Counted from the first letter of the stretch, positions 34,924 to 46,382 are shown. The stretch: DNA of 64,000 bases from Streptomyces ambofaciens ATCC 23877 (GCF_001267885.1 NZ_CP012382.1:558001-622000); one strand, 5' to 3'. The notes: a model not told the origin generated them from the letters alone. A program made the numbers and translations.

Positions 34924-35080
34924 GGCACCTCGATCCGTGAATCGACTGGCCTCCCCATGGTGTTGCTGAAGCCACCTGTTGAGACCTTTGCACCCCTTCG
35001 GTGGTTGTACGCTTTTCACCACTGTTTGAGGTTTCCGGGCCGCGAGCCGCCGGGGTGGGGTCGGGGCGCGCGGGCTCCCC

Positions 35081-36049
35081 TCACCCGTGCTGCTCCGTGT
35101 AGTGCGCGCGGAGCAGGTCGGCGCCCCAGTCGTGCCGGACGTGCCGCCACACGGAGTGGGCGTGGTTGCCGTCGTCCTGGGTGTTGTCGTACTCGATGAG
35201 CAGATCCGGGCCCCGAACGCAGTAGTAGTGCCGGTCCCCCGGTTCGCGGCCGCCCGCCCACGCGAACGAGAGGGTGCCCAGCCCGTGCGCCACGACGTCG
35301 GACCAGCACTCCCGCGCGTACACCGCGGGTGCCCGGTCGAGGTAGCGGCGCACCAGCCGCTCCACCAGCCGCTGCTGACCGGGCGACATGTCGCCGTGCG
35401 CCAGGCCGGCCGGCAGCAGGCCGGGATCGGCGAACGGGTCGTCGCGGGTCAGGATGTCGTCCGGGGGCTCGGCGGCGAAGACGGCCCTCGACCGTCGGCC
35501 GAGGTCCAGGTCCGTGACCAGTTCCCGGGCCAGGTCCTCCTCCGGTCCCAGCAGCCGCCGCCCGGCCTGCGGGCCGTGCGCGACGCGGGCGGGCTCCGCA
35601 CCGACGAAGTGCGGCGTCACCCGCAGCCCGGCCGTCGTCACCAGTACGTGGACGGCGAGGTGGTGGCCGTTCATCCGCCAGCCCCAGGGGGCGTCACCCT
35701 CCGGATCCCCGAGCAGTCGCACCCAGTAGCGGTCGGCCCCCGCGGCGCCGACGGTGGCGCGGCGGTGGCGCTCCACCTCGATCGCCCCGCGCGCCAGCTC
35801 CGCGCCGGGCGCGCTGTGCGCGGTGGTCAGCAGCGCGTCGACGGCCTCGCGCTGCCGGGCGTCGAGTCCCTCGGTGGACAGACCGGGGCGCGGGCCGGGC
35901 AGATAGGTCCACTCCCGCAGTTCGGGCGCGTCCAGCCGGGCGGGCCGCTCCCGCAACTCCTTCACCTGCTCCGGCTCCAGTACGCGCAGCAGCACGCGCA
36001 CCGCCTCCCGCATCTCCGCGGCCGTCGCCCGCGATCCGTGCACGTCCAC
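35081..36049 (-). CDS. DUF3500-type protein
   Basis: 322 residues. Recognisable patterns are GDPEGDAPWGWRMNGHHLAV, TPHFVGAEPARV and the ending YCVRGPDLLIEYDNTQDDGN, then NHAHSVWRHVRHDWG. These match DUF3500 proteins, large conserved proteins of unknown function rich in His/Asp (possible metal binding). GTG 36049 sits behind GGAGGAG; a second GTG two codons later is also possible. Confidence 0.75.
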   Translation of the reverse strand: MDVHGSRATAAEMREAVRVLLRVLEPEQVKELRERPARLDAPELREWTYLPGPRPGLSTEGLDARQREAVDALLTTAHSAPGAELARGAIEVERHRRATVGAAGADRYWVRLLGDPEGDAPWGWRMNGHHLAVHVLVTTAGLRVTPHFVGAEPARVAHGPQAGRRLLGPEEDLARELVTDLDLGRRSRAVFAAEPPDDILTRDDPFADPGLLPAGLAHGDMSPGQQRLVERLVRRYLDRAPAVYARECWSDVVAHGLGTLSFAWAGGREPGDRHYYCVRGPDLLIEYDNTQDDGNHAHSVWRHVRHDWGADLLRAHYTEQHG

Positions 36050-36314
36050 GTCTCTCCTCCCCGTCGGCGCCCAGTGCGGCGCTCCCGCGGGGCGGTGGCG
36101 CCCCTGGTTGTCCCATGGTGCGTCATCCGGGGGTGGGGGAACGCCGGATCGGGTCCGCCGCCCGAGGACGCTTCCCGGCCGCTCCGGCGTCGGCGCGTGT
36201 CCTGCGCCCCGCGTCCGCTCGTCCTGCTCCGTAGCGGTGAACCACCCCCTCCGTTGCGGTGAGGACTCCGCCGGACCGCGAACCCTTTCCGGCGAGGACG
36301 TCGTTCGTCGGGGC

Positions 36315-36479
36315 ATGCGACAGATCAAGCGCCTGGCCGCGACCATGGCAACCACCGCCGCCGTCCTCGCCACAGCCGCCACCTCGGCCCACGCCTCACC
36401 GCTGCCGGGCGGCGGAGCCGGTCAGACCCTCCCCGCCCTGTACGCCATCCTCGCCTTCGTCCGGCGCACACTCGGCTGA
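36315..36479 (+). CDS. Small secreted peptide, hypothetical
   Basis: 54 residues. MRQIKRLAATMATTAAVLAT followed by AATSAHAS is a clear signal peptide. The mature part is only about 26 residues with a Gly-rich turn and a hydrophobic amphipathic end (LPALYAILAFVRRTLG). No strong ribosome-binding site and no homologue recognised; it could be a small membrane-active peptide or a false call. Confidence 0.45.
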   Translation: MRQIKRLAATMATTAAVLATAATSAHASPLPGGGAGQTLPALYAILAFVRRTLG

Positions 36480-36669
36480 CCTCGAAGTCCCTGGCGCACC
36501 CGGCCGCAGTGCTCCGGACGCGCGCGGGTCCCGCCGCGTGCCGTCTCGGTGCCCGGGCAACCTCCGCCACCAGCCACCAGGCGCCAGCCACCAGCCACCG
36601 GACGCCGGTGGCCCCTCGGCCCGGGTCTCGCGGCCCTGCGTGCGTGGCGCGAACGGTCCCGGCGGTCCC

Positions 36670-37245
36670 TCAGTGGAGGGTCGGCCGGTAGACGAGCTCC
36701 TGGATGTGACCGTCCAGCGTCCGGTTCTCGACCAGTTCCAGGTCGAAGTCGGCCGCCCCCTCGAAGACCGGGTCCAGCCCGGTCCGACCGGTGATGACGG
36801 GGAACAGCGTGACCTGTACCCGGTCGACCAGGCCGGCGGCCATCAGGGCCCGGTTCATCGACAGGCTGCCGTGCGAGCGCAACGGCACCTGGGACTCCTC
36901 CTTGAGCCGGGCGACGACATCCACGGCGTCGCCCTTCGCGACGGTCGCGTTCGGCCAGTCGAGGGGGCCCTCCAGCGTCGTCGACACCACGGTGGCCGGC
37001 AGGTTCCTCATCCGGGTGACCCAGGGATCACGCACGTCGGACCCCTCACTGCTCGCGGCCAGCATCTGCGCGAAGACCCGGTACGTACGGGCCCCGAAGA
37101 CCATCCGCTGCTCCGGGCCGTACAAGGCGAGGCGGTGGTCGAGCAGTTCGGGGCCCTGCTTGCCCCAGTAGCCGGACCAGTCGCCCCCGGCGGCTCCGTA
37201 GCCGTCGAGGCTGGAAAACACGTCGAAGGTGTAGGTGGCGGTCAT
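36670..37245 (-). CDS. Dihydrofolate-reductase-like (RibD C-terminal) protein
   Basis: 191 residues. VFSSLDGYGAAGGDW at the start and PLRSHGSLSMNRALMAAGLV near 122-140 are typical of the RibD_C/DHFR-fold family, with VTLFPVITGRTG ahead of the last strands. It probably binds NADPH and reduces an unknown substrate. ATG 37245. Confidence 0.85.
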   Translation of the reverse strand: MTATYTFDVFSSLDGYGAAGGDWSGYWGKQGPELLDHRLALYGPEQRMVFGARTYRVFAQMLAASSEGSDVRDPWVTRMRNLPATVVSTTLEGPLDWPNATVAKGDAVDVVARLKEESQVPLRSHGSLSMNRALMAAGLVDRVQVTLFPVITGRTGLDPVFEGAADFDLELVENRTLDGHIQELVYRPTLH

Positions 37246-37531
37246 GTCGTCTCCTCGACAGCGGTTCCGGTGCGGGTGCGGTGCGGCGATCCCCCCGAGT
37301 GCGCTTCGGCGACCGTCACCCCCATGAGACCCGGCACGCCGCCGGAACTCATCGCTCTGGCACCCGGGGGCGGTCCCGACCACTCGAACGGCACATGCCC
37401 GATGCCCGCTGACGGGCCCGGAGGGGACGGGCCCACGGAGGACCCGACGACGCACGTCACACCGCCGGAGAGAACAACCTCACACCGGCCCACTCTGCTG
37501 CTCGTCTGCCGGCCTGACCTAACATCCGAGC

Positions 37532-39343
37532 ATGACGCTCCTGCCTGACGACGGACTCGCCCTGGCGGCCGAGTTCCCCGACGCGACACATGAGCAGTGG
37601 CAGCGCCTGGTGGCGGGTGTGCTGCGCAGGTCGGGCCGGGAGGTGCCGGACGACGAGGCGGAGGACGCCCTGTCCACGGCACTGCAGGACGGGCTGCGGG
37701 CCCGTCCGCTGTACTCCGCGCGCGACGAGGCGCCCGAGCCCGGCCTTCCGGGCTTCCCGCCCTTCGTGCGCGGCGGCCGCCCCCAGGGCGCCGCCGTCGG
37801 CGGCTGGGACGTGCGCCAGCGGCACGCGTCGGCCGACCCGGCCTCGGTCCTGGCCGACCTGGAGAACGGCGTCACGTCCCTGTGGCTGACCGTCGGCGGG
37901 TCCGCCGGCATCCCCGTCACCGCACTCGACGGCGCTCTCGACGGCGTCCTCCTCGACCTGGCTCCCGTAGTCCTGGAAGCGGGCGACGCGTTCGAGCCGG
38001 CGGCGCGGGAGCTGCTGCGGATCCACGAGGAACGGGGCGTCGCCGCGGACGCCGCCCGCGGCAACCTGGGTGCCGACCCGCTGGGGCACGAGGCCCGCTC
38101 CGGAAGGCCGTACGACAGCGGAGCCGTGACCGAGCTGGCCCGGCTGTGCGCCGCGCGCCACCCTGCGCTGCGTGCGCTGACCGTGGACGCGCTGCCGTAC
38201 CACGAGGCCGGCGCCTCGGCGGCGCAGGAGCTGGGCTGCTCACTGGCGACGGGCCTGGCCTACCTGCGGGAACTGACCGCGGCCGGACTGGACACGGCTC
38301 AGGCCCTGGCGCAGTTGGAGTTCCGGTACGCCGCGACCGCCGACCAGTTCCTGACCATCGCCAAGCTGCGCGCGGCGCGCCGCCTGTGGGCTCGGGTGGC
38401 CGAGGTCTGCGGTGCGCCCCGGGCGGGGGCCCAGCTCCAGCACGCGGTGACCTCGCCGGTGATGATGACGCGCCGCGACCCGTGGGTGAACATGCTGCGC
38501 ACCACGGTCGCCGCCCTGGCCGCCGGGGTGGGTGGCGCCGAGGCCGTGACGGTGCTGCCCTTCGACGACGCGCTCGGTCTGCCGGACGCCTTCGCCCGAC
38601 GTGTCGCCCGCAACACCTCCACCATCCTCATCGAGGAGTCGCATCTGTCCCGGGTGATCGATCCGGCGGGCGGCTCCTGGTACGTGGAGCGTCTGACCGA
38701 CGAACTGGCGCACGCCGCCTGGCGGTTCTTCCAGGAGATCGAGCGGGCGGGCGGGCAGGCGGCCGCGCTGCGCTCCGGGGCGGTCGGTGAACGGCTGGCC
38801 GAGACGTGGGCCGTGCGCAGCGCGCAGCTGGCGAAGCGGCGGGAGCCGGTCACCGGGGTCAGCGAGTTCCCGCACCTGGACGAGAAACCCGTCGCACGCG
38901 AGCCCGCACCCCCGCGGCCGTCCGGGGGCCTGCCCCGGGTACGGCGGGACGAGGCCTTCGAGGCGCTGCGCGCCCGCTCCGACGCGCATCTGGCCGCGAC
39001 GGGCTCCCGGCCGCGCGTCCACCTGGCAGCGCTCGGCCCGGCCGCCGCGCACAGCTCCCGGCTCGCCTTCGCCGCCAACCTCTTCCAGGCGGGCGGCATC
39101 GAGGCCGTCACCGAGGGCGGCTTCGAGGAGAGCGGCGCGCGGGAGGTGTGCCTGTGCTCCAGCGACGCGCTCTACGCGGAGCAGGCCGAGGCCACCGCCG
39201 CCGCGTTGCGGGAGGCGGGCGCCGAGCACGTGTTCCTGGCCGGCCGTCCCGGACCGTACGCGGGCGTGGACACGTACGTGTTCGCGGGCTGTGACGCGGT
39301 CGCCGTGCTCCGCGCAACCCTCGACCGCATGGGAGTGTCCTGA
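37532..39343 (+). CDS. mutA: Methylmalonyl-CoA mutase, small (beta) subunit
   Basis: 603 residues. An MM-CoA mutase barrel covers about 40-450 ([81 protein letters not shown]). The C-terminal domain lacks the DxHxxG cobalamin motif, as expected for the non-catalytic subunit. With MutB it isomerises succinyl-CoA and methylmalonyl-CoA, feeding propionate metabolism and polyketide extender supply. Its stop overlaps the mutB start (TGATG). Confidence 0.93.
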   Translation: MTLLPDDGLALAAEFPDATHEQWQRLVAGVLRRSGREVPDDEAEDALSTALQDGLRARPLYSARDEAPEPGLPGFPPFVRGGRPQGAAVGGWDVRQRHASADPASVLADLENGVTSLWLTVGGSAGIPVTALDGALDGVLLDLAPVVLEAGDAFEPAARELLRIHEERGVAADAARGNLGADPLGHEARSGRPYDSGAVTELARLCAARHPALRALTVDALPYHEAGASAAQELGCSLATGLAYLRELTAAGLDTAQALAQLEFRYAATADQFLTIAKLRAARRLWARVAEVCGAPRAGAQLQHAVTSPVMMTRRDPWVNMLRTTVAALAAGVGGAEAVTVLPFDDALGLPDAFARRVARNTSTILIEESHLSRVIDPAGGSWYVERLTDELAHAAWRFFQEIERAGGQAAALRSGAVGERLAETWAVRSAQLAKRREPVTGVSEFPHLDEKPVAREPAPPRPSGGLPRVRRDEAFEALRARSDAHLAATGSRPRVHLAALGPAAAHSSRLAFAANLFQAGGIEAVTEGGFEESGAREVCLCSSDALYAEQAEATAAALREAGAEHVFLAGRPGPYAGVDTYVFAGCDAVAVLRATLDRMGVS

Positions 39344-41520
39344 TGTCCATCCCCGACTTCTCGGCGATCGAGCTGGGGACCCCCTCCCCCGCCGCCGGCC
39401 TCGACGAGTGGCATGCCGCGGTGAAGAAGGCCGCCGACGGCGACGACCTGCTCTGGCAGACGCCGGAGGGGATCACGGTCAAGCCGCTGTACACCGGGCA
39501 GGACCTGGAGGGACTGGACTTCCTGGGCACCCGTCCGGGCATCGCCCCGTACCTGCGCGGCCCCTACCCGACGATGTACGTCAACCAGCCCTGGACGATC
39601 CGCCAGTACGCGGGGTTCTCCACGGCCGAGGAGTCCAACGCCTTCTACCGCCGCAACCTCGCGGCAGGACAGAAGGGCCTGTCCGTCGCCTTCGACCTGC
39701 CCACCCACCGCGGGTACGACAGCGACCACCCGCGGGTGACGGGCGACGTCGGCATGGCGGGCGTCGCCATCGACTCGATCTACGACATGCGGCAGCTCTT
39801 CGACGGCATCCCGCTGGACCGGATGAGCGTGTCGATGACGATGAACGGTGCCGTGCTGCCGGTGCTGGCGCTGTACATCGTGGCGGCCGAGGAACAGGGT
39901 GTGCCGCCGGAGAAGCTGGCCGGGACCATCCAGAACGACATCCTCAAGGAGTTCATGGTCCGCAACACCTACATCTACCCGCCGAAGCCGTCGATGCGGA
40001 TCATCTCCGACATCTTCGCGTACACCTCGCAGCGGATGCCCCGCTACAACTCGATCTCCATCTCCGGCTACCACATCCAGGAGGCCGGGGCGACGGCCGA
40101 CCTGGAGCTGGCGTACACCCTCGCCGACGGTGTGGAGTACATCCGGGCCGGGCGGGAGGCGGGGCTGGACGTGGACGCGTTCGCGCCCCGGCTGTCGTTC
40201 TTCTGGGCGATCGGCATGAACTTCTTCATGGAGATCGCCAAACTGCGGGCGGCGCGGCTGCTGTGGGCGAAACTGGTCAGGCAGTTCGACCCGCAGAACG
40301 CCAAGTCGCTCTCCCTGCGCACGCATTCGCAGACCTCCGGCTGGTCGCTGACCGCGCAGGACGTCTTCAACAACGTCACGCGCACGTGCGTGGAGGCGAT
40401 GGCCGCCACCCAGGGGCACACCCAGTCCCTGCACACCAACGCCCTCGACGAGGCGCTGGCCCTGCCCACCGACTTCTCCGCCCGCATCGCCCGCAACACC
40501 CAGCTGCTGCTCCAGCAGGAGTCCGGGACGACCCGTGTCATCGATCCCTGGGGCGGCAGCGCCTACGTCGAGCGGCTGACGTACGACCTGGCCCGCCGGG
40601 CCTGGCAGCACATCCAGGAGGTGGAGCGGGCCGGCGGCATGGCGCAGGCCATCGACGCGGGCATCCCCAAGCTGCGGGTGGAGGAGGCCGCCGCCCGCAC
40701 CCAGGCGCGGATCGACTCCGGTCGGCAGCCCGTGATCGGCGTGAACAAGTACCGGGTGGAGTCCGACGAGCAGATCGAGGTGCTCAAGGTCGACAACTCC
40801 TCGGTACGCGCGCAGCAGCTCGCCAAGTTGCGGCGGCTGCGCGAGGAGCGGGACGAGAGCGCGTGCCGCCACGCCCTGGACGCGCTCACGCGGGCCGCCG
40901 GCGGCGACGGCAACCTGCTGGAGCTGGCGGTGGACGCCGCCCGCGCCAAGGCCACGGTGGGCGAGATCTCGGACGCCCTGGAGAAGGTGTACGGGCGGCA
41001 CGCCGGGCAGATCCGTACCATCGCCGGTGTGTACCGCAACGAGACGGGCGAGTCGCCGGCGGTGGAGCGCACCCGGGCGGTGGTGGACGCCTTCGCCGAG
41101 GGGGAGGGCCGCCGACCGCGCATCCTGGTCGCCAAGATGGGCCAGGACGGTCACGACCGGGGCCAGAAGGTGATCGCCACCGCCTTCGCCGACCTCGGCT
41201 TCGACGTGGACGTCGGCCCCCTGTTCCAGACCCCGGCCGAGGTGGCCCGGCAGGCGGTCGAGGCGGACGTGCACATCGTCGGCGTGTCGTCCCTGGCCGC
41301 CGGGCACCTCACGCTCGTCCCGGCGCTGCGCGAGGCGCTCGCCGAGGAGGGGCGGGAGGACATCATGGTCGTCGTCGGCGGGGTGATTCCGCCGCAGGAC
41401 GTGCCGACTCTGCTGGAGATGGGTGCGGCCGCGGTCTTCCCGCCGGGCACGGTGATCCCGGACGCCGCCCGTGACCTGGTGCGACGGCTGGCGTCCGCAC
41501 TCGGACTCGGCGAGCTGTGA
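39343..41520 (+). CDS. mutB: Methylmalonyl-CoA mutase, large (alpha) subunit
   Basis: 725 residues, full length for the catalytic subunit. The TIM barrel domain ([36 protein letters not shown]) is followed by a cobalamin-binding domain with [13 protein letters not shown] (about 598-610; DxHxxG supplies the His ligand) and GGVIPPQDV. Active-site Tyr and His of the barrel are in the expected contexts. Coupled to mutA by a one-base overlap and followed by meaB. Confidence 0.95.
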   Translation: MSIPDFSAIELGTPSPAAGLDEWHAAVKKAADGDDLLWQTPEGITVKPLYTGQDLEGLDFLGTRPGIAPYLRGPYPTMYVNQPWTIRQYAGFSTAEESNAFYRRNLAAGQKGLSVAFDLPTHRGYDSDHPRVTGDVGMAGVAIDSIYDMRQLFDGIPLDRMSVSMTMNGAVLPVLALYIVAAEEQGVPPEKLAGTIQNDILKEFMVRNTYIYPPKPSMRIISDIFAYTSQRMPRYNSISISGYHIQEAGATADLELAYTLADGVEYIRAGREAGLDVDAFAPRLSFFWAIGMNFFMEIAKLRAARLLWAKLVRQFDPQNAKSLSLRTHSQTSGWSLTAQDVFNNVTRTCVEAMAATQGHTQSLHTNALDEALALPTDFSARIARNTQLLLQQESGTTRVIDPWGGSAYVERLTYDLARRAWQHIQEVERAGGMAQAIDAGIPKLRVEEAAARTQARIDSGRQPVIGVNKYRVESDEQIEVLKVDNSSVRAQQLAKLRRLREERDESACRHALDALTRAAGGDGNLLELAVDAARAKATVGEISDALEKVYGRHAGQIRTIAGVYRNETGESPAVERTRAVVDAFAEGEGRRPRILVAKMGQDGHDRGQKVIATAFADLGFDVDVGPLFQTPAEVARQAVEADVHIVGVSSLAAGHLTLVPALREALAEEGREDIMVVVGGVIPPQDVPTLLEMGAAAVFPPGTVIPDAARDLVRRLASALGLGEL

Positions 41521-41532
41521 GCCGGTGACGTG

Positions 41533-42546
41533 ATGGCTCTCGATCTCGATGCGTATGTCAAGGGCGTCCTCGACGGCAGGCGCGCGGTCGTCGCCCGGGC
41601 GATCACCCTCGTCGAGTCGACCCGTCCCCAGCACCGGGCGCTCGCCCAGCGGTTGCTGACCGAGCTGATGCCGCACGGCGGCCGGGCCCGGCGGATCGGG
41701 ATCAGTGGCGTGCCGGGCGTGGGCAAGTCGACGTTCATCGACGCCTTCGGCACGATGCTGACCGGGCTCGGGCACCGGGTCGCCGTCCTCGCCGTCGATC
41801 CGTCCTCGAGCCGCACCGGTGGCTCGATCCTCGGCGACAAGACGAGGATGGAACGGCTGGCCGTCGACCCGGCGGCGTTCGTCCGCCCCTCCCCCACCGC
41901 CGGGACGCTCGGCGGGGTCGCGAAGGCGACCCGCGAGTCGATCGTGGTGATGGAGGCCGCCGGTTACGACGTGGTGCTGGTGGAGACGGTCGGGGTCGGC
42001 CAGTCCGAGACGGCCGTCGCCGACATGGTCGACTCCTTCCTGCTGCTCACCCTGGCCCGCACCGGGGACCAGTTGCAGGGCATCAAGAAGGGGGTGCTGG
42101 AGCTGGCCGACGTCATCGCCGTCAACAAGGCCGACGGCCCGCACGAACGCGACGCCCGCGCGGCGGCCCGTGAACTGGCGGGCGCCCTGCGGCTCATGCA
42201 CGGCCAGGACGCCTTCTGGACACCGCCGGTGCTCAGCTGCAGCGCGCGCGAGGCGGCGGGTCTCGACGCCGTCTGGGAGCGCTTGGAGCAGCACCGCTCA
42301 CTGCTGGACACCACCGGCCGCCTCGCCGCGAAGCGGCGCACCCAGCAGGTCGACTGGGTCTGGGCCATGGTCCGCGAGGAGCTGCTGGGCCGTCTGCACG
42401 CCGACCCGGCCGTTCGCACTCTCGCCCCGCGGCTCGAACAGCAGGTCAGGGAGGGGGAGCTGACGGCCACGCTGGCCGCGGAACGCATCCTGGACGCCTT
42501 CACGGGCACCGCGACCGCCCCCGCGGCACCCGCCTCCCCCCACTGA
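41533..42546 (+). CDS. meaB: Methylmalonyl-CoA mutase-protecting GTPase
   Basis: 337 residues. Walker [12 protein letters not shown] (about 56-66), [19 protein letters not shown] (switch region), [14 protein letters not shown] and NKADG (guanine specificity, about 199-203). MeaB uses GTP to guard and reload the cobalamin cofactor of the mutase. ATG 41533 is preferred; GTG 41530 immediately before it is possible. It lies 12 bp after mutB, forming a complete mutA-mutB-meaB operon. Confidence 0.93.
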   Translation: MALDLDAYVKGVLDGRRAVVARAITLVESTRPQHRALAQRLLTELMPHGGRARRIGISGVPGVGKSTFIDAFGTMLTGLGHRVAVLAVDPSSSRTGGSILGDKTRMERLAVDPAAFVRPSPTAGTLGGVAKATRESIVVMEAAGYDVVLVETVGVGQSETAVADMVDSFLLLTLARTGDQLQGIKKGVLELADVIAVNKADGPHERDARAAARELAGALRLMHGQDAFWTPPVLSCSAREAAGLDAVWERLEQHRSLLDTTGRLAAKRRTQQVDWVWAMVREELLGRLHADPAVRTLAPRLEQQVREGELTATLAAERILDAFTGTATAPAAPASPH

Positions 42547-42774
42547 CGGGCCGCCGCCTCGCGCATCCGCCGGTCCTCACGCTCGCTCGACGACGCCTCC
42601 ACGGCCGACGGGGCGCGCCTGTCCCAGCAGCCGTGTTCCGGGACCTCCGCGCAGACGTTCACGCTCAGCGGCTGAACCTCCCTCCCGCTGAACGGCCCCC
42701 GCCCGGCGGGGTCCGGCGTGTCTGCCGGGCCCCGCTCCCTCCCGCCCGTCGCTCGCGGGGCCGGCGCGGTCTTC

Positions 42775-43278
42775 TCAGTGAGCCGCCCGGCGAGGAGGGG
42801 TGTCGGGCGGTCCCGGGGCTCGGCGGCGGTAGACCTGGCGGGAACCGCCTTCGGGGCCCGGCTCCGCGGCCTCGGCGGGACGGAACCCCAGGCGCTCGTA
42901 GAAGACACGGGCGCCGCTCGCCACGGCTCCGGGGTGATCCGCGCCGAAGGTCACCACCTCGATGGTGCCCGGCCCGCGGACGAACCGCCGTACCGCCTGC
43001 GTCATCAGTTCCCGGCCGGCCCCCAGCCCGCGCGCCCGCTCGTCCACCACCAGCCAGTGCACGTGATGGACCGGTGCCGCCACCCCGAACAGCAGCCCTC
43101 CGAGGAGTTCACCGGACGTCGGGTCGACGGCGACGAGGGCCAGGGAGCGGCGCACATGGTCCTCGACGGCGCGACGGAAGCCCGGCTCGTCCACCATCGG
43201 GCCGAACCAGTGTTCCACCTGGGCCGCGAGGCCGAGGAAGCCGGACACATCGGCGTCCCGCCCGAGTCTCACGATCAT
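42775..43278 (-). CDS. GNAT-family N-acetyltransferase
   Basis: 167 residues. The acetyl-CoA loop VDERARGLGAGRELMTQAVR (about 81-100) and the late FYERLGFRPAE are diagnostic. MIVRLGRDADVSGFLGLAAQ opens the fold. Substrate unknown. Convergent with meaB. Confidence 0.85.
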   Translation of the reverse strand: MIVRLGRDADVSGFLGLAAQVEHWFGPMVDEPGFRRAVEDHVRRSLALVAVDPTSGELLGGLLFGVAAPVHHVHWLVVDERARGLGAGRELMTQAVRRFVRGPGTIEVVTFGADHPGAVASGARVFYERLGFRPAEAAEPGPEGGSRQVYRRRAPGPPDTPPRRAAH

Positions 43279-43482
43279 CGGGTCAGTCTCGCAGACGCTC
43301 ACCCACCGGCTCCGGTCGTGCTCCGGCTCCTCACCGCCTCCGTCTCGGCCGCGGAGGCAGCGGGGACGGGAGCATCGGCGCTCACCTCCCCGTCGCCGGA
43401 CCGCCGGAGGGGGCGAGTGGAACACGCGTGCTAACCTGCTCTCTTCGACGGCGCTGCCGACGGAGTCCCTCGGCAGGTCGCC

Positions 43483-44187
43483 ATGTCTCATGTCCCACGC
43501 CGGCTCACGGCCGCGCTCGACGCGCTGGACCACGCCTTCGCCTCCGAAGAGCCCTTCCCCGTCACGGGGTGTACGTACTGCTACTCCGAGCAGGACCTCG
43601 CCGCGCTGTCCGGTCCGCTGCACCTCGTCCCGGACGACCTGGTGCCCGCCGTCGCCGCGGAGGGGCCCGACCACTGGGACGCCCCCGCACGTCTCTATCG
43701 GCGTCTCGTCCCGCGCATCGTCCGGTCCGTCGTCACGGGTGAACTCCACGTCGACGAGGAACTCATCGCCTCCCGCCTGCTCCAGGTGGGCTGGACCACC
43801 TGGGAGGCGCCCCTGACCGGCGCTCTGCGCGACGTGTGGTCCGCCTGGTGGGAGGCCACCCTGCACACCCACCCCAGTCCCGTCTCCATCAGGAAGACCC
43901 TCAGCCTCGTCAGCGTCGCCACGAACGGCCTGCGCCCCTGGCTGGACACCTGGACCGCCACCCGCCATCCGGCCGCCGACGCGCACCTGGCGGACCTCGT
44001 CGACGACGTGCTGTGCGCCTACGAGATCACCGACCTGCACATGGGCTTCTACGGCGAGTACCCCGCCACCGTGGAACTGCTGGGCTGGCTGCTCACCGAT
44101 GTACGAGACCGCGCCGACGACGCCCGCCTCGACAGCCCGTTCCTGTGGGAACTCCACCGGTCGGCGACGCCGCACGCACGCGACTGA
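43483..44187 (+). CDS. Hypothetical protein with CxxC, unrecognised
   Basis: 234 residues, mostly helical, rich in Trp and Asp; TGCTYCYSEQDL near 28-40 contains a CxxC. No signal peptide or membrane helix. Probably a lineage-specific cytosolic protein; no function can be assigned. Confidence 0.65.
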   Translation: MSHVPRRLTAALDALDHAFASEEPFPVTGCTYCYSEQDLAALSGPLHLVPDDLVPAVAAEGPDHWDAPARLYRRLVPRIVRSVVTGELHVDEELIASRLLQVGWTTWEAPLTGALRDVWSAWWEATLHTHPSPVSIRKTLSLVSVATNGLRPWLDTWTATRHPAADAHLADLVDDVLCAYEITDLHMGFYGEYPATVELLGWLLTDVRDRADDARLDSPFLWELHRSATPHARD

Positions 44188-44356
44188 GCCGGCCGGGCCG
44201 CGAGGAGGTCCGTCTCCGGGCGTACGGTCGCTTCCGGGCCGTCGCGACGGAGAAGCGGAGGGCTTCGGACCGGTTGCGCCGCTGATCTTTCGCTGCGTAG
44301 GGTCCGATGCTCTATCGGGCAACCGTTCGCTGCCCCGGCCGGAGAGTGGGTAGACC

Positions 44357-45220
44357 ATGCAGCCGACGTTCGTACTCGTACACGGCGCCTTCGCGAATTC
44401 CTTTTCCTTCGCACCCCTTCAGGCCGAACTCGGCCTGCTGGGGCACCGTTCCGTCGCCGTGGACCTCCCCGGCCACGGCTTCGCGGCGAGCTACTCGCAC
44501 GCGTACCAGGCGCCGCAGGACGCCGAAGGTCTCGCGACCGCGCCCGGCTCCCTGAAGGGGGTCACCCTCGCCGACAACGCCGCGCACGTCATCGGCGTCC
44601 TGGAGCGGGCCAAGGAGCACGGACCGGTGATCCTGGTCGCGCACAGCCGGGGCGGCATCACGGCCACCGCCGTGGCCAACGCGCGCCCGGACCTCATCGA
44701 CCGCATCGTCTACGTCGCCGCCTGGTGCCCGGTCCGGCTGGACGTGAACGACTACTACGCCGAGCCGGAGATGGCCACGGTCGACGCCGCCTCGGTCGGT
44801 CTGGCGATGGCCGGGAATCCGGCGGAACTCGGGCTGCTGCGGGTCAACTTCCGCACCGCGGACCAGGCCGCCCTCGCCGCGCTCAAGGCCGCCTTCCTCG
44901 CCGACGGCACCGAGGAGGAGTTCCTCACCTTCCTGAACACCTTCCAGCCCGACGAGAACCTCGACGTCGGCGGCGCCGCCGACCGGGCGCAGGCGGCGAC
45001 GTGGGGCCGCGTCCCGAAGACCTTCGTGCGTCTGGCGGACGACGCGAGCATGCCTCTGGTCATGCAGGACCGGCTGATCCGCGAGGGCGACGAACTGACA
45101 CCGGACAACCCGTACGACGTCCGGACCCTCGGGGGCAGCCACCTGAAGTGGCTGGTCGACCCGGCACCGGCGGCCCGCGTGCTCGGGGAGCTCTCCGCGC
45201 TCACGGCCGGGGCCTCCTGA
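44357..45220 (+). CDS. Alpha/beta hydrolase
   Basis: 287 residues. FVLVHGAFANSFSFAPLQAE supplies the oxyanion-hole HG, VAVDLPGHGF follows, and LVAHSRGGITAT (Ser nucleophile about residue 97) is the nucleophile elbow; the His is in GGSHLKWL near 261. The architecture resembles the salicylate/hydroxynitrile esterase-like group. Cytosolic; substrate unknown. Confidence 0.87.
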   Translation: MQPTFVLVHGAFANSFSFAPLQAELGLLGHRSVAVDLPGHGFAASYSHAYQAPQDAEGLATAPGSLKGVTLADNAAHVIGVLERAKEHGPVILVAHSRGGITATAVANARPDLIDRIVYVAAWCPVRLDVNDYYAEPEMATVDAASVGLAMAGNPAELGLLRVNFRTADQAALAALKAAFLADGTEEEFLTFLNTFQPDENLDVGGAADRAQAATWGRVPKTFVRLADDASMPLVMQDRLIREGDELTPDNPYDVRTLGGSHLKWLVDPAPAARVLGELSALTAGAS

Positions 45221-45341
45221 CCGCGCGAAGAACGAGTGAGCCGGAACCGGAGTCCGGCGGCACCGGTGCGCGCAGGTGTCCGCCGGGTCGGGGAAGATGG
45301 TGGGGCCCACCCCGTACCGCCAGCGAGGAGAGTCCGCGCGG

Positions 45342-46382
45342 ATGCCTGCTTCCGCCCCCGGCCCGAGACAGCCGACCATCGCCGACGTCGCTCGCGTCGC
45401 AGGGGTCTCGCGCACGACCGTGTCCCACGCCCTCAACGGACTCGGCAAGGTCGACCCCCGGACCCGGGAGCGCGTCAGGCGGGCGGCGACGGAGCTGGGC
45501 TACCGCCCCAATCTCCGGGCGCAACGCCTGCGCCGAGGACAGGCGAAGGCGATCGCGCTCGCGTCGTCCATGCCGTTCGCCGTGGCGGGCGGGCCGTCGC
45601 GGCTCGGGTTCTACATGGAGGTCGCCGCGGCCGCCGCGGAGAGTGCCCTGTCGCACGGCTTCGCCCTGGTGCTCGTGCCGCCCGTGCAGTCGGGTTCGGC
45701 GCTGTACTCCGTGGACATCGACGGGGCCATCGTGGTCGAGCCGGACGTCGAGGACGCGGCTGCGGCGCAACTGCGCGAGCGCGGGCTGCCGTACGTGTCG
45801 CTCGGCAGGCCGATGGCGCCGGACGAGGACGCCCCCTACGTCGACCTGCGCGGTGGGCGGGTCGCGGAGCTGCTGCTGCGCCACCTGCACGGACAGGGAG
45901 CGGTCCGGCCGGCGCTGCTCGTCGGATCCGGCTCGCGGCACTCGTCCGTCGACGCGCTCGCCGCCTATGAGCGCCTGGCCGAGGAGTACGACTGGACACC
46001 GCGCGTGGCACGGGTCGCGGAGGCGGGCGGTGAGCAGGCGGGGTACGAGGCGTGCGCCGCGCTGCTCGCCGGGCATCCGGGCATCGACGCGGTGTGCGCG
46101 CTGGTCGACGCGTTCGCGGTGGGCGCGGTCCGGGCCATCCGGGACTCCGGGCGGGCCGTACCGGACGACGTCATGGTCGTCACCCGCTACGACGGTCTGC
46201 GGGCCCGCACCTGCGAACCGCCCCTGACGGCGGTCGATCTGCACCTGGACCGGGTGGCGTCCGACGCGGTGGAACTGCTGCTGGGACGGCTGCGCGGGGA
46301 GACCGCCACGCCGACGGTGGCGGTCTCCCCGGAGCCGCGCCTGATCGCGCGGGCCTCATCGGTGCGCAGGCCGACCGCCTGA
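45342..46382 (+). CDS. LacI-family transcriptional regulator
   Basis: 346 residues. The N-terminal HTH (TIADVARVAGVSRTTVSHAL, hinge near 50-60) is followed by a periplasmic-binding-protein-like effector domain (GFYMEVAAAAAESALSHGF, DIDGAIVVEP, AVCALVDAFAVGAVRAIRDS, TAVDLHLDRVASDAVELLLG). ATG 45342 has AGGAG upstream. It is convergent with the permease-amidohydrolase-TSUP operon, whose promoter carries tandem CCAAATCGATTTGG palindromes with the central CG that LacI proteins favour, so it probably represses that operon. Confidence 0.87.
   Translation: MPASAPGPRQPTIADVARVAGVSRTTVSHALNGLGKVDPRTRERVRRAATELGYRPNLRAQRLRRGQAKAIALASSMPFAVAGGPSRLGFYMEVAAAAAESALSHGFALVLVPPVQSGSALYSVDIDGAIVVEPDVEDAAAAQLRERGLPYVSLGRPMAPDEDAPYVDLRGGRVAELLLRHLHGQGAVRPALLVGSGSRHSSVDALAAYERLAEEYDWTPRVARVAEAGGEQAGYEACAALLAGHPGIDAVCALVDAFAVGAVRAIRDSGRAVPDDVMVVTRYDGLRARTCEPPLTAVDLHLDRVASDAVELLLGRLRGETATPTVAVSPEPRLIARASSVRRPTA

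Noticed and set aside
37246..37531. A cobalamin riboswitch before the B12-dependent mutase operon
   Set aside because: No B12-box-like sequence or convincing fold was seen in the 286-bp leader, and the mutase is a user, not a maker or importer, of B12.
39172..42294. A 1040-codon minus-strand open frame opposite mutB/meaB
   Set aside because: Pure antisense of well-supported mutA-mutB-meaB coding sequence; codon bias belongs to the plus strand.
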